From: Moheibacter lacus
GTDB taxonomy: Bacteria > Bacteroidota > Bacteroidia > Flavobacteriales > Weeksellaceae
Length of the DNA stretch: 64,000 nt
Assembly: GCF_014042165.1 (NCBI RefSeq)
Contig: NZ_JACDZE010000001.1
Location: 1,634,595-1,698,594 of the forward strand
Direction: 5' to 3'
The notes under the pieces were generated by a model that did not search any database, was not told the origin of the DNA, and worked only from the letters and a program-made list of their open reading frames with translations. Position numbers and translations under genes: made by a program. Positions 8,368 to 15,311 of this stretch are shown here, piece by piece (positions within the stretch are counted from its first letter, which is position 1; each line of letters opens with the position of its first letter).

Positions 8368-8432
8368 GTACAATGTAAAAATGTATAATGTAAATCGCTA
8401 CATTATACAATATACAGTGATACATCAATACA
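8368..8432. repeat. Gene-less heptamer hairpin between sufC and sufD
   Basis: The left half repeats TGTACAA, TGTAAAAA, TGTATAA, TGTAAAT. After a short CGC turn, the right half repeats TACATTA, TACAATA, TACAGTGA, TACATCA. The inner arms TGTATAATGTA and TACATTATACA are perfectly complementary. It has the same architecture as the repeats flanking the four-helix-bundle gene, but different heptamers and nothing between the arms. Confidence 0.65.
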
Positions 8433-8439
8433 ATAATAA

Positions 8440-9762
8440 ATGATTGATTTAAAAGAAAATTTGGTTTCAAGACATTTGGTTTTCAACGAGAAGAATGCCA
8501 AAAATAAATTTGTGAACGAATTGCGTCATGAAGCCATCGAGATATTTGATAAAGCAGGATTTCCATCTAAAAAAAATGAAGAATGGAAATATACCAATCT
8601 GGCTCCGATCCTGAAAAAGGATTTTAAATTATTTCCTGAAACGGAAGAAATTTCCATCGGTTACCAAGACGTGAAAAAGTATTTCATCCATGATATGGAT
8701 ACTTACAAAATTGTCTTTCTAAATGGTGTTTACAGTAGTTATCTTTCTGAAACGACGCATGAAGAAGCAGATATCTGTGTTCTTTCCAGTGCGATGAATA
8801 AGATGATGCACCAGCCGGTAATCGAGAATTACTATGGAAAAATTGCAGATAAAACGGAAAGTATGGTTTCTTTAAATACTGCTTTCTTTAAAGACGGAGC
8901 ATTTATTTATGTTCCGGACAATGTGATTTTATCCAAACCGATTCAGATTGTATTTCTTTCTACCTATCATGAATCAGAAGTGATGTATCATCCGCGGAAT
9001 TTGATAGTAATTGGTAACAATGCCCAAGCGCAAATCATAGAACGCCATCAAACGCTCAATGGAAAATCCAATTTGACAAACTCTGTAACGGAAGTTCAAG
9101 TTGGGAAAAATGCAGAATTGGATTATTATAAAGTTCAAAATGATGCATCTGAAGCTTCGCTAATTGATTCTACATTTGTAGCCCAAGAAAGAGATTCTAG
9201 AGCGCAGTTTTCTACTTTTTCTTTTGGAGGAAATTTGACCAGAAACAATTTGAATTTTATTCAAAACGGTGAAAATTGCAATTCCATATTAAACGGAATT
9301 ACCGTTATCGGTGGTTCTCAGCATGTGGATCACCATACCAAAGTGGAACATAAATTCCCGCATTGTGAAAGCCACGAATTGTACAAAGGAATTTATGATG
9401 AAAATTCACATGGTGTTTTTAATGGAAAGGTTTTCGTGCATCCGGAAGCACAAAAATTAAATGCTTTTCAACAAAACAACAATGTATTGCTGACTGATAA
9501 AGCAGAAATCGATACCAAACCGCAATTGGAAATTTTTGCAGATGATGTGAAATGTTCGCATGGTTGTACGGTTGGACAATTGGACGACTCGGCATTGTTC
9601 TATATGCAACAACGTGGAATTCCGAAAAAAGAAGCCAAAGCCCTATTGCTTTACGCTTTTGCAGCAGATGTTCTAGAGCATGTTGAGATACCTCAAATGA
9701 AGCAAAGAATTACCAAAATAATCGCTCAGAAGCTGGGTGTCAATATTGATTTTGATTTATAA
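8440..9762 (+). CDS. sufD: Fe-S cluster assembly protein SufD
   Basis: 440 residues; paralogue of SufB that completes the SufBC2D scaffold and is needed for iron acquisition. The N-terminal segment FPSKKNEEWKYTNLAPILK and the beta-helix motif DEIDTKPQLEIFADDVKCSHG (written here as DTKPQLEIFADD and VKCSHGCTVGQ) are characteristic. The length is normal. It is the last gene of the suf operon and is followed by a strong hairpin terminator. sufS is not here but at 35126-36349. Confidence 0.97.
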   Translation: MIDLKENLVSRHLVFNEKNAKNKFVNELRHEAIEIFDKAGFPSKKNEEWKYTNLAPILKKDFKLFPETEEISIGYQDVKKYFIHDMDTYKIVFLNGVYSSYLSETTHEEADICVLSSAMNKMMHQPVIENYYGKIADKTESMVSLNTAFFKDGAFIYVPDNVILSKPIQIVFLSTYHESEVMYHPRNLIVIGNNAQAQIIERHQTLNGKSNLTNSVTEVQVGKNAELDYYKVQNDASEASLIDSTFVAQERDSRAQFSTFSFGGNLTRNNLNFIQNGENCNSILNGITVIGGSQHVDHHTKVEHKFPHCESHELYKGIYDENSHGVFNGKVFVHPEAQKLNAFQQNNNVLLTDKAEIDTKPQLEIFADDVKCSHGCTVGQLDDSALFYMQQRGIPKKEAKALLLYAFAADVLEHVEIPQMKQRITKIIAQKLGVNIDFDL

Positions 9763-9783
9763 ATTCAATCATTAAATATAAAA

Positions 9784-9817
9784 AAGAAAGCCACTTCAAA
9801 TCTGAGGTGGCTTTCTT
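9784..9817. terminator. Bidirectional terminator between sufD and lipoprotein gene
   Basis: Arms AAGAAAGCCACTTC and GAGGTGGCTTTCTT pair over 14 bp with one mismatch, with A-rich and T-rich flanks on either side. It lies between two convergent genes. Confidence 0.8.
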
Positions 9818-9848
9818 CTTTATAAAAATAGTTTATGGAGAGGTAAGG

Positions 9849-10460
9849 TTAATTAAGAGTCAATTGCATGGTAGAACAACTGTCTTCGTTGATGGTAATA
9901 TTTCCGCTCCAGTTGTAATCACTACATGAAGCTGTCCATTGGTAAGAACCGGCAGGTAGATTGAAATTTGCGCTAGAACCGGCATTACAGCCAGGATTTC
10001 CTCCCGAATAATATCCTGAGATTGTGCCTGATGTATTTGAGATATAAACCGTTATATTTCCACATCCGAAATCAGATTGTGTCCAGAAAGTAGCTTTTCC
10101 ATTGCCATCGCCATTTCCGCCACCATTTCCGTTTCCGCCGCCATTACCACCTTCAAATCCACTGCAGTCTACATCAAGCCAAGCTTGCGTGGCATCATAA
10201 TAATAATCATAATTGGAGCAGCCTTCGAGTGCATCCAATAAGTCTAATGCCGAATCCTTTAAATTATTACAAGTGCTTACAGAAGGATTGGCATTAAAAG
10301 CATCAATCATGTTATTGTATCGCTCCAATTCATAGTCATAGTTACAGGTTTCTACAACGTCACCTTCGTCATCTCCAAAACATGAAGAGAAAACAGAAAG
10401 CGAAGAAACGATCATCATCATTCCTAAAATTTTCAAAAATGGGGTAAAGTAAATTTTCAT
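9849..10460 (-). CDS. Putative lipoprotein with Gly/Asn-rich linker
   Basis: About 203 residues from ATG 10460 (the frame is open 75 nt further upstream, but that would run over the promoter). The signal peptide ends in a lipobox-like SVFSSC at about residue 27. There is a Cys- and Asp/Tyr-rich N-terminal domain, a linker of GNGGGNGN-type repeats at about residues 105-120, and a C-terminal beta domain of about 75 residues with four Cys (FGCGNITVYIS ... CSDYNW). No family recognised, though the C-terminal domain resembles small beta modules of flavobacterial surface proteins. The promoter carries a 26-bp palindrome shared with the sensor-kinase operon at 29-32 kb, suggesting control by that system. 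Confidence 0.8.
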   Translation of the reverse strand: MKIYFTPFLKILGMMMIVSSLSVFSSCFGDDEGDVVETCNYDYELERYNNMIDAFNANPSVSTCNNLKDSALDLLDALEGCSNYDYYYDATQAWLDVDCSGFEGGNGGGNGNGGGNGDGNGKATFWTQSDFGCGNITVYISNTSGTISGYYSGGNPGCNAGSSANFNLPAGSYQWTASCSDYNWSGNITINEDSCSTMQLTLN

Positions 10461-10508
10461 ATAAAAAGTTTTATAATGGGTTATGAAATTAGTTTCAATA
10501 GTTGAATG

Positions 10509-10516
10509 CAAAAATA
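10509..10516 (-). promoter_or_regulatory. -7 box of the lipoprotein gene
   Basis: TATTTTTG on the minus strand fits TAnnTTTG. It lies 18 nt downstream of the palindrome at 10535-10560, the same spacing as at the kinase operon. Confidence 0.65.
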
Positions 10517-10534
10517 GAATGGCTTTTGACTTCA

Positions 10535-10560
10535 AAAAATACCCCCAACTGGGTATTTTT
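10535..10560. promoter_or_regulatory. NarL-type operator palindrome upstream of the lipoprotein gene
   Basis: AAAAATACCC-N6-GGGTATTTTT, perfect 10-bp arms. TACCC-N6-GGGTA matches the 7-2-7 geometry of NarL-family sites (heptamer TACYYMT). The centre is 31.5 nt from the -7 box, so roughly -40 to -45 from transcription start, a usual activator position. Identical arms and spacing recur at 32264-32289. Confidence 0.7.
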
Positions 10561-10649
10561 GACTTTTTTAAGAATAGCTAAAAAACATTTATAGAGGTAT
10601 TTGTAGAATTTGGGAGAATTAATATATTGCTAACTGTACCAGAAATTTT

Positions 10650-11606
10650 ATGCAATTAAAATTTAAATCTTTTTTATTGGCGCTTTTACCCGGCGTTATC
10701 GTATTTCTTTTTTCTTTGTTATTTCCTATTTTAAATCCGATTTTAGTTGGATTGGTATTGGGAATTATTTTGGGGAATTTATTTCGTTTTCACACCGAAT
10801 TCGTAGCATTTAGCCATCAATCAGGGAACCGATTTTTAGAATTTTCCGTGATATTTCTAGCATTTGGGATCAATTATGGTCATTTGACCAAACTGGGTTT
10901 GGAAAGTTTGCTATTTGTGTTCCTATTAGTATTATCTGTTTTAATCGTCACTTATTTATTGTCCAAAAAACCTTTGAATTGGATGATCGGTTTTGGTACT
11001 GCGATATGTGGGTCTTCTGCAATTGCCGCTTTGGCACCAACACTTGACAAAGAAAAAGGCGACACGGGAATTGCAATGGCCGTAGTAAATCTTTACGGGA
11101 TGCTGGGCATGATTATTCTTCCATTTGTACTGTTGAAATTGAATTTAGAACCGATTAAAAATGCAATGATCATCGGTGGTTCTTTGCATTCGGTTGGAAA
11201 TGTAGCCGGTTCAGGATTTATGGTGAGTGATGGTGTGGGAGAACTTTCTGTTACCATCAAAATGGTGCGGGTTTCTTTGCTTTCCTTTGGTTTGCTCTTT
11301 TTTAATTTTTTAGCACAAAAAGGAAAAAATCTCCCTTGGAGACAGTATTTTAAACTGCCTTGGTACATCTGGGGATTTCTAATGATAACGGTTTTGGTTT
11401 CTTTTGTGGCGATTCCAAAAGAGTTATCAGCATGGATAGATTTAATCGGAAAGCTACTGTTGACATTGGCGATGACAAACATCGGCATCCAAATTCGATT
11501 CAAAGATTTGGTTCAATCCGGAAAAAAAGGATTGACATTTGGATTGGGAATTTGGGTATTCCAATTGGCTTTTATTGCAGTTTATTTGATGTTTTCTGGA
11601 AGCTAA
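10650..11606 (+). CDS. YeiH/UPF0324 family membrane transporter
   Basis: 318 residues with nine to ten hydrophobic segments. The family-typical GFGTAICGSSAIAALAPT motif lies in the middle and GGSLHSVGNVAGSGFMVS around residue 175. This is the Cons_hypoth698/YeiH family, often described as putative sulfate or sulfite exporters; the substrate is not certain. It stands alone, divergent from the lipoprotein gene across the palindrome region, and its last four bases overlap the convergent TPR gene's stop. No clear -7 box was found immediately upstream. Confidence 0.9.
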   Translation: MQLKFKSFLLALLPGVIVFLFSLLFPILNPILVGLVLGIILGNLFRFHTEFVAFSHQSGNRFLEFSVIFLAFGINYGHLTKLGLESLLFVFLLVLSVLIVTYLLSKKPLNWMIGFGTAICGSSAIAALAPTLDKEKGDTGIAMAVVNLYGMLGMIILPFVLLKLNLEPIKNAMIIGGSLHSVGNVAGSGFMVSDGVGELSVTIKMVRVSLLSFGLLFFNFLAQKGKNLPWRQYFKLPWYIWGFLMITVLVSFVAIPKELSAWIDLIGKLLLTLAMTNIGIQIRFKDLVQSGKKGLTFGLGIWVFQLAFIAVYLMFSGS

Positions 11607-12169
11607 AAATATTTCCCACGTTTGCGCATATGTGGATTTTGCATGTTTTTACCCACATTAACACGTTTCATTTGTTCTTGCATCATTTTGATTTGATCCG
11701 TAAACATTCCTTGGTTGTCCAGTTGTTTGGCTTCTTTTAAAAGGGATTCGGCTTCTTGTTTTCTTCCTTTGGCCATCGCCGCACCTGCCAAACTCATTTT
11801 GGCCATCGCTCGGTCATGTTTGAAACTCAATCCATAATCCAGTGCTTTTTTCATGTGTTTTTCAGCTACATTCACATTGGATTGCGCTTCGGTGATTCCG
11901 TGCATATAATGGAAATAACCCATTTGTTTTCTGATCAATTGTCCTTTTGGATTTTTGATTTTTTGAAGCCAATTTTTTGCGCCCTCTATGTTTTGTTTGC
12001 GCATCTGCCAGAATGCCAATAAGATATATTCGTTTCTGAAAAACAAAAGAATGGGCATTAAGGATAAGAATATCAAAATAGATCCCCAAGCATATTCGCG
12101 TTCGGTAAACATATAAACGCCACCGGCGATCATTAAAGCGGCTATTACTAATTTGATGTATTTGTTCAT
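11603..12169 (-). CDS. Membrane-anchored TPR-like protein
   Basis: 188 residues. Two N-terminal transmembrane helices (IKLVIAALMIAGGVYMFT and GSILIFLSLMPILLFF) are followed by helical repeats of TPR character (HMKKALDYGLSFKHDRAMAK, LAGAAMAKGRKQEAESLLKEA), which probably face the cytoplasm. The basic C-terminus is MRKRGKYF. No named family. It overlaps the convergent transporter gene by four bases and is the last gene of a minus-strand cluster greA-HIT-TPR with tiny gaps, so co-transcription with greA is likely. Confidence 0.8.
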   Translation of the reverse strand: MNKYIKLVIAALMIAGGVYMFTEREYAWGSILIFLSLMPILLFFRNEYILLAFWQMRKQNIEGAKNWLQKIKNPKGQLIRKQMGYFHYMHGITEAQSNVNVAEKHMKKALDYGLSFKHDRAMAKMSLAGAAMAKGRKQEAESLLKEAKQLDNQGMFTDQIKMMQEQMKRVNVGKNMQNPHMRKRGKYF

Positions 12170-12176
12170 TTCTAAT

Positions 12177-12569
12177 TTATAAAGATGATTTTATTTTTGT
12201 TGCAATTTCAGTCATTTCTTCCGGACTGACTTTGATTTTGGGTTGAGAGAAATTGATGTCGTTCATCGTATTCATCGGTACCAAATGAACATGAACATGA
12301 GGAACTTCCAGTCCTATTACAGCGATTCCTACACGTAAACAAGGAATGGCTTTTTCAATGGCAGGTGCGATTTCGTAAGCAAAATTCATTAAACCCAAAT
12401 AGGTCTCCTTATCCAAATCAAAGATTTTGTCCACTTCCTTTTTTGGGATGACCAAAACATGGCCTTTTACCAATGGGAAAGCATCCAAAATGGCGATGAA
12501 ATTTTCATCTTCCGCTATTTTATAAGAAGGAATTTCTCCGTTGATGATTTTAGTGAAAATACTGGACAT
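12177..12569 (-). CDS. HIT family protein
   Basis: 130 residues of the histidine-triad nucleotide-binding fold (HINT-like). The start MSSIFTKIINGEIPSYKIAE is typical, and the catalytic triad HVHVHLVP lies near residue 93-100. Such enzymes hydrolyse nucleoside phosphoramidates or related nucleotides. It lies three bases after greA and seven before the TPR gene on the same strand, forming a small operon. Confidence 0.95.
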   Translation of the reverse strand: MSSIFTKIINGEIPSYKIAEDENFIAILDAFPLVKGHVLVIPKKEVDKIFDLDKETYLGLMNFAYEIAPAIEKAIPCLRVGIAVIGLEVPHVHVHLVPMNTMNDINFSQPKIKVSPEEMTEIATKIKSSL

Positions 12570-12572
12570 GAA

Positions 12573-13052
12573 TTAATCGATTTTGATATCTAGAATTTCA
12601 AATTTCATTTCCATCCCATTCGGTAAACTTACCTCAGCAATGTCTCCAACTACTTTCCCCAATAATCCTTTTGCAATCGGCGTGTTAACAGAAATTTTTC
12701 CTTTTGAAAGATCAGCTTCTGTTTCCGGAACCAAGGTATATTTCATTTCCATTCCATTGGCCGTATTTTTTATTTTAACCGATGATAAAATGGAAACTTT
12801 AGAACTATCCAGTTGGGAAGCATCGATCACTCTGGAATTGGCAACTTGATCTTTGATTTTAGAAATCCGCATTTCTAAAAGACCTTGTGCTTCTTTTGCT
12901 GCATCATATTCTGCATTTTCAGATAGATCACCTTTGTCTCTAGCTTCAGCGATTTGCTGCGAAATTTTAGGACGTTCTACACTTTCCAAATGATCCAATT
13001 CTGCACGCAATTTATCCAAACCTTCTTTCGTTACATATTGTATATTTGCCAT
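12573..13052 (-). CDS. greA: Transcription elongation factor GreA
   Basis: 159 residues. The N-terminal coiled coil contains GDLSENAEYDAAKEAQ, with the acidic tip residues that reach the RNA polymerase active site to stimulate transcript cleavage; the C-terminal FKBP-like domain carries SVNTPIAKGLLGKVVGD. Full length. It is the first gene of the minus-strand greA-HIT-TPR cluster, with a TATATTTG box 55 nt upstream and a small palindromic hairpin in its leader. Confidence 0.97.
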   Translation of the reverse strand: MANIQYVTKEGLDKLRAELDHLESVERPKISQQIAEARDKGDLSENAEYDAAKEAQGLLEMRISKIKDQVANSRVIDASQLDSSKVSILSSVKIKNTANGMEMKYTLVPETEADLSKGKISVNTPIAKGLLGKVVGDIAEVSLPNGMEMKFEILDIKID

Positions 13053-13078
13053 AATCTAATCAATTTATAAAAGAATAA

Positions 13079-13098
13079 TCCTACGGAATTCCGCAGGA
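13079..13098. repeat. Palindrome in the greA leader
   Basis: TCCTACGGAATTCCGCAGGA, a near-perfect inverted repeat with one offset pair, lies between the greA -7 box and its start codon. It resembles the other short TCCG/CGGA palindromes of this window and may be a REP-like insertion or leader structure. Confidence 0.5.
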
Positions 13099-13107
13099 CT
13101 ATAAGTG

Positions 13108-13115
13108 CAAATATA
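13108..13115 (-). promoter_or_regulatory. -7 box of the greA operon
   Basis: TATATTTG on the minus strand, matching TAnnTTTG, 55 nt from the greA ATG. Confidence 0.6.
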
Positions 13116-13139
13116 ATAAATAAAAATAGAGTAGTCAGT

Positions 13140-13580
13140 ATGATAGGAAATAATTTGAAATGCTTAGCGGTAGTATTAATGTTGATAGGAATGGGCTCAA
13201 TTACAAGTTGTAACAGCGATGAAGGGCAGTTGAACTGTAATCCAGCTTATGCCATTTCTGCTTCTATCAATATCAATCTTCCGCTTTACAGTGAATTGGA
13301 AACAAGAGGCTGGACGTATGTAGGGGGAGAGGGAACAGGAACCCGTGGCATCATCGTTGTGAAAACCAATAGCGGTTACAAAGCTTATGATAGAAATGCA
13401 CCGCATATTTGTCCGACACTCAATTCTACACTGGAAGTTGTGGACGATATCAAATTGTATTGTGAGGAAGATGGTGCGGAGTGGATTTTATTGACAGGAC
13501 AGCCACTGCATACCGCAGATAGAGCACCGAGAGTATATCAAGCCGTCAGAAACGGGGACATTATTAACATTTTTAATTAA
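13140..13580 (+). CDS. Lipoprotein with degenerate Rieske-like fold
   Basis: 146 residues. The signal peptide ends in the lipobox-like GSITSC, giving a lipid-anchored Cys at about residue 24. The C-terminal half follows the layout of a Rieske domain (HICPTLNS ... LYCEEDGAEW ... TGQPL ... YQAVRNGDIINI). Of the C-x-H and C-x-x-H cluster ligands only the cysteines remain; the histidine positions are Thr and Asp, so a [2Fe-2S] cluster is not expected to bind normally. Function unknown. The ybaB gene follows eight bases later. Confidence 0.75.
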   Translation: MIGNNLKCLAVVLMLIGMGSITSCNSDEGQLNCNPAYAISASININLPLYSELETRGWTYVGGEGTGTRGIIVVKTNSGYKAYDRNAPHICPTLNSTLEVVDDIKLYCEEDGAEWILLTGQPLHTADRAPRVYQAVRNGDIINIFN

Positions 13581-13587
13581 AATCATC

Positions 13588-13905
13588 ATGTATGGAAATA
13601 TCATGGAAATGATGGGCAAATTGCAATCTGCCCAAGAAAATTTTGAAAAATTAAAACAAAAATTAGACAGTCAGAGTTTTACGGAAAATTCATCTGATGG
13701 AACGATTTCAATCACCATGACAGAGTTGGCGACGATCAAAGACATTCAAATCGCTTCCGGACTATTGGCAGACAAAGAACAATTGGAAGACACACTTGTG
13801 GTAACGCTCAACAAGGCGCTTGAAAAAGTAAAGCAAAATGCAATGCAAGAAGCAAAAAACACTGCCAAAGAAAGTTTGCCACCGATTCCGGGTTTGAGTT
13901 TTTAA
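13588..13905 (+). CDS. YbaB/EbfC family nucleoid-associated protein
   Basis: 105 residues, the usual length. The N-terminal helix MEMMGKLQSAQENFEKLKQKL and the central strand motif (SDGTISITMTELATIKDIQI) are typical of the DNA-binding tweezer-like dimer YbaB/EbfC. In many bacteria the gene sits by dnaX and recR; here it follows a Rieske-like lipoprotein gene by eight bases, so the two may be co-expressed. Confidence 0.92.
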   Translation: MYGNIMEMMGKLQSAQENFEKLKQKLDSQSFTENSSDGTISITMTELATIKDIQIASGLLADKEQLEDTLVVTLNKALEKVKQNAMQEAKNTAKESLPPIPGLSF

Positions 13906-13944
13906 GTTTAATTCGAATTCGTTAAAAATTTCTAAATAAAACCC

Positions 13945-13971
13945 AATAGTCTACCAATTCAGTAGACTATT
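13945..13971. promoter_or_regulatory. Palindromic operator candidate at the peroxiredoxin promoter
   Basis: Perfect 10-bp arms AATAGTCTAC-N7-GTAGACTATT, ending three bases before the -7 box TATATTTG at 13974. The position overlaps the -33 region, as expected for a repressor or redox-responsive operator. The long AT-flanked dyad resembles Rrf2-type sites (inference). It might also terminate ybaB transcription, but no T-tract follows. Confidence 0.5.
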
Positions 13972-13973
13972 CT

Positions 13974-13981
13974 TATATTTG
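13974..13981 (+). promoter_or_regulatory. -7 box of the peroxiredoxin gene
   Basis: TATATTTG, an exact TAnnTTTG match, 16 nt before the ATG at 13998. Confidence 0.65.
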
Positions 13982-13997
13982 ACAAAATTTTAATAAT

Positions 13998-14636
13998 ATG
14001 TCAACGATAAGATTAGGAGATGTGGCGCCCAATTTCAGTGCCCAAACCACAGAAGGAAAAATCGATTTTTACGAATATTTAGGTGAAGGCTGGGGGATTT
14101 TATTTTCGCATCCGGCAGATTATACACCGGTCTGTACAACAGAATTGGGGACAACGGCAAAGTACAAAAATGAATTTGAGAAACGAAATGTAAAGGTTTT
14201 GGCGTTGAGTGTGGATGGACTAGAATCGCATAAAGGTTGGGTGAAAGACATCAATGAAACCCAAAATACGGAAGTCAATTTTCCGATCATTGCGGATGAG
14301 GATAAAACCATTTCCTTTTTATACGATATGATTCACCCCAATGCATCTGCCACTGCAACGGTTCGTTCGGTTTATGTCATCGGGCCTGATAAAACGGTAA
14401 AATTGATCATCACTTACCCGGCTTCTACAGGAAGGAATTTTGATGAACTCTTGCGTGTAATCGATTCTTTGCAATTGACCGCTTATCATAAAGTGGCAAC
14501 TCCTGCCAACTGGAAATCAGGTGAGGATGTGGTCATTACACCGGTCGTTTCAAATGAAGATGCAAAAGAATTGTTTCCAAAAGGCTTTAAAGAAATAAAG
14601 CCTTATTTGCGTTTAACGCCTCAGCCGGAAAATTAA
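13998..14636 (+). CDS. 1-Cys peroxiredoxin (Prx6 type)
   Basis: 212 residues. The peroxidatic Cys lies in SHPADYTPVCTTELG near residue 47; no second resolving Cys is present, and the long C-terminal extension (PEN end) is typical of Prx6-type enzymes that reduce hydrogen peroxide and alkyl hydroperoxides. The conserved Arg lies in TVRSVYVIGPDK. The gene is monocistronic, with its own promoter overlapped by a 27-bp palindrome and a strong terminator downstream, which suggests dedicated regulation, presumably by oxidative or sulfur stress. Confidence 0.93.
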   Translation: MSTIRLGDVAPNFSAQTTEGKIDFYEYLGEGWGILFSHPADYTPVCTTELGTTAKYKNEFEKRNVKVLALSVDGLESHKGWVKDINETQNTEVNFPIIADEDKTISFLYDMIHPNASATATVRSVYVIGPDKTVKLIITYPASTGRNFDELLRVIDSLQLTAYHKVATPANWKSGEDVVITPVVSNEDAKELFPKGFKEIKPYLRLTPQPEN

Positions 14637-14640
14637 TCTA

Positions 14641-14674
14641 AAAAAAGCGTTCCATTTGGATGGAACGCTTTTTT
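14641..14674. terminator. Bidirectional terminator between peroxiredoxin and GNAT genes
   Basis: Perfect 14-bp arms AAAAAAGCGTTCCA and TGGAACGCTTTTTT with a six-base loop, flanked by T- and A-tracts. It lies between convergent genes. Confidence 0.9.
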
Positions 14675-15151
14675 TTAAACCGGTACTTCTACGATATATA
14701 GAAATTTATTTTTGACTTTATGTTCAATTTTACTGAGGATAGTAGCACCTTTCTTTTCAAAAAATGCGATTCCGTTAGGGTCCAAAACAAGCGTTACTTT
14801 TTCGACGTTTCGCTTTTTTAAATAATCCCTCAAATAATCATACATCACAGATCCATAACCTTTTCGCATATAAGGTGTATCTATCCAATACTGCGCAATA
14901 CGCGTAGTGGGTTTAATTTCTTCCAATGCAAAAAATCCGACGATTTCATCTTCCAAAGTTGCTTTGATGACGGTATGGGCATTTAAAAAATCCTCTGTTA
15001 TCGTTAAATTTTGGTTCCAAAGCTCCATGGCTTCTTTTGAATAACCCCAATGGCGTTTGGAACGGATGGCTACTGCACTCAATTCATCAATATCTTCCAC
15101 CACGGCAGTTTCAAAAATCATGTCCTCTGGCGGTAATTTCGAATAGTTCAT
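14675..15151 (-). CDS. GNAT family N-acetyltransferase
   Basis: 158 residues with the GNAT fold layout: AVVEDIDELSAVA at the N-terminus, the beta4 strand DEIVGFFALEE, the acetyl-CoA pyrophosphate loop in PYMRKGYGSVMYDYL (R-x-x-G-x-G/A-like) and the C-terminal VLDPNGIAFFEKKGA. The substrate is unknown. Its stop codon touches the peroxiredoxin terminator, which also serves this gene. Confidence 0.88.
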   Translation of the reverse strand: MNYSKLPPEDMIFETAVVEDIDELSAVAIRSKRHWGYSKEAMELWNQNLTITEDFLNAHTVIKATLEDEIVGFFALEEIKPTTRIAQYWIDTPYMRKGYGSVMYDYLRDYLKKRNVEKVTLVLDPNGIAFFEKKGATILSKIEHKVKNKFLYIVEVPV

Positions 15152-15278
15152 TTCTAGTTGTATAATGTGTCAAAGACAAATTTATTCTAATTTCCAATGT
15201 AAGTCAAGTATTCCGAATAAATTCAGCGATACATTTTAATTTATTTTCATTTTCTTTCTTGTCCATTTTGGATTAAAG

Positions 15279-15286
15279 TATCTTTG
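15279..15286 (+). promoter_or_regulatory. Promoter of the arginase-family gene
   Basis: -7 box TATCTTTG with a TTG at 15259-15261 (17 nt before the box), a plausible -33 element; 25 nt before the ATG. Confidence 0.65.
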
Positions 15287-15311
15287 TAGGCCAATTTTCA
15301 TATTTTAAGTC

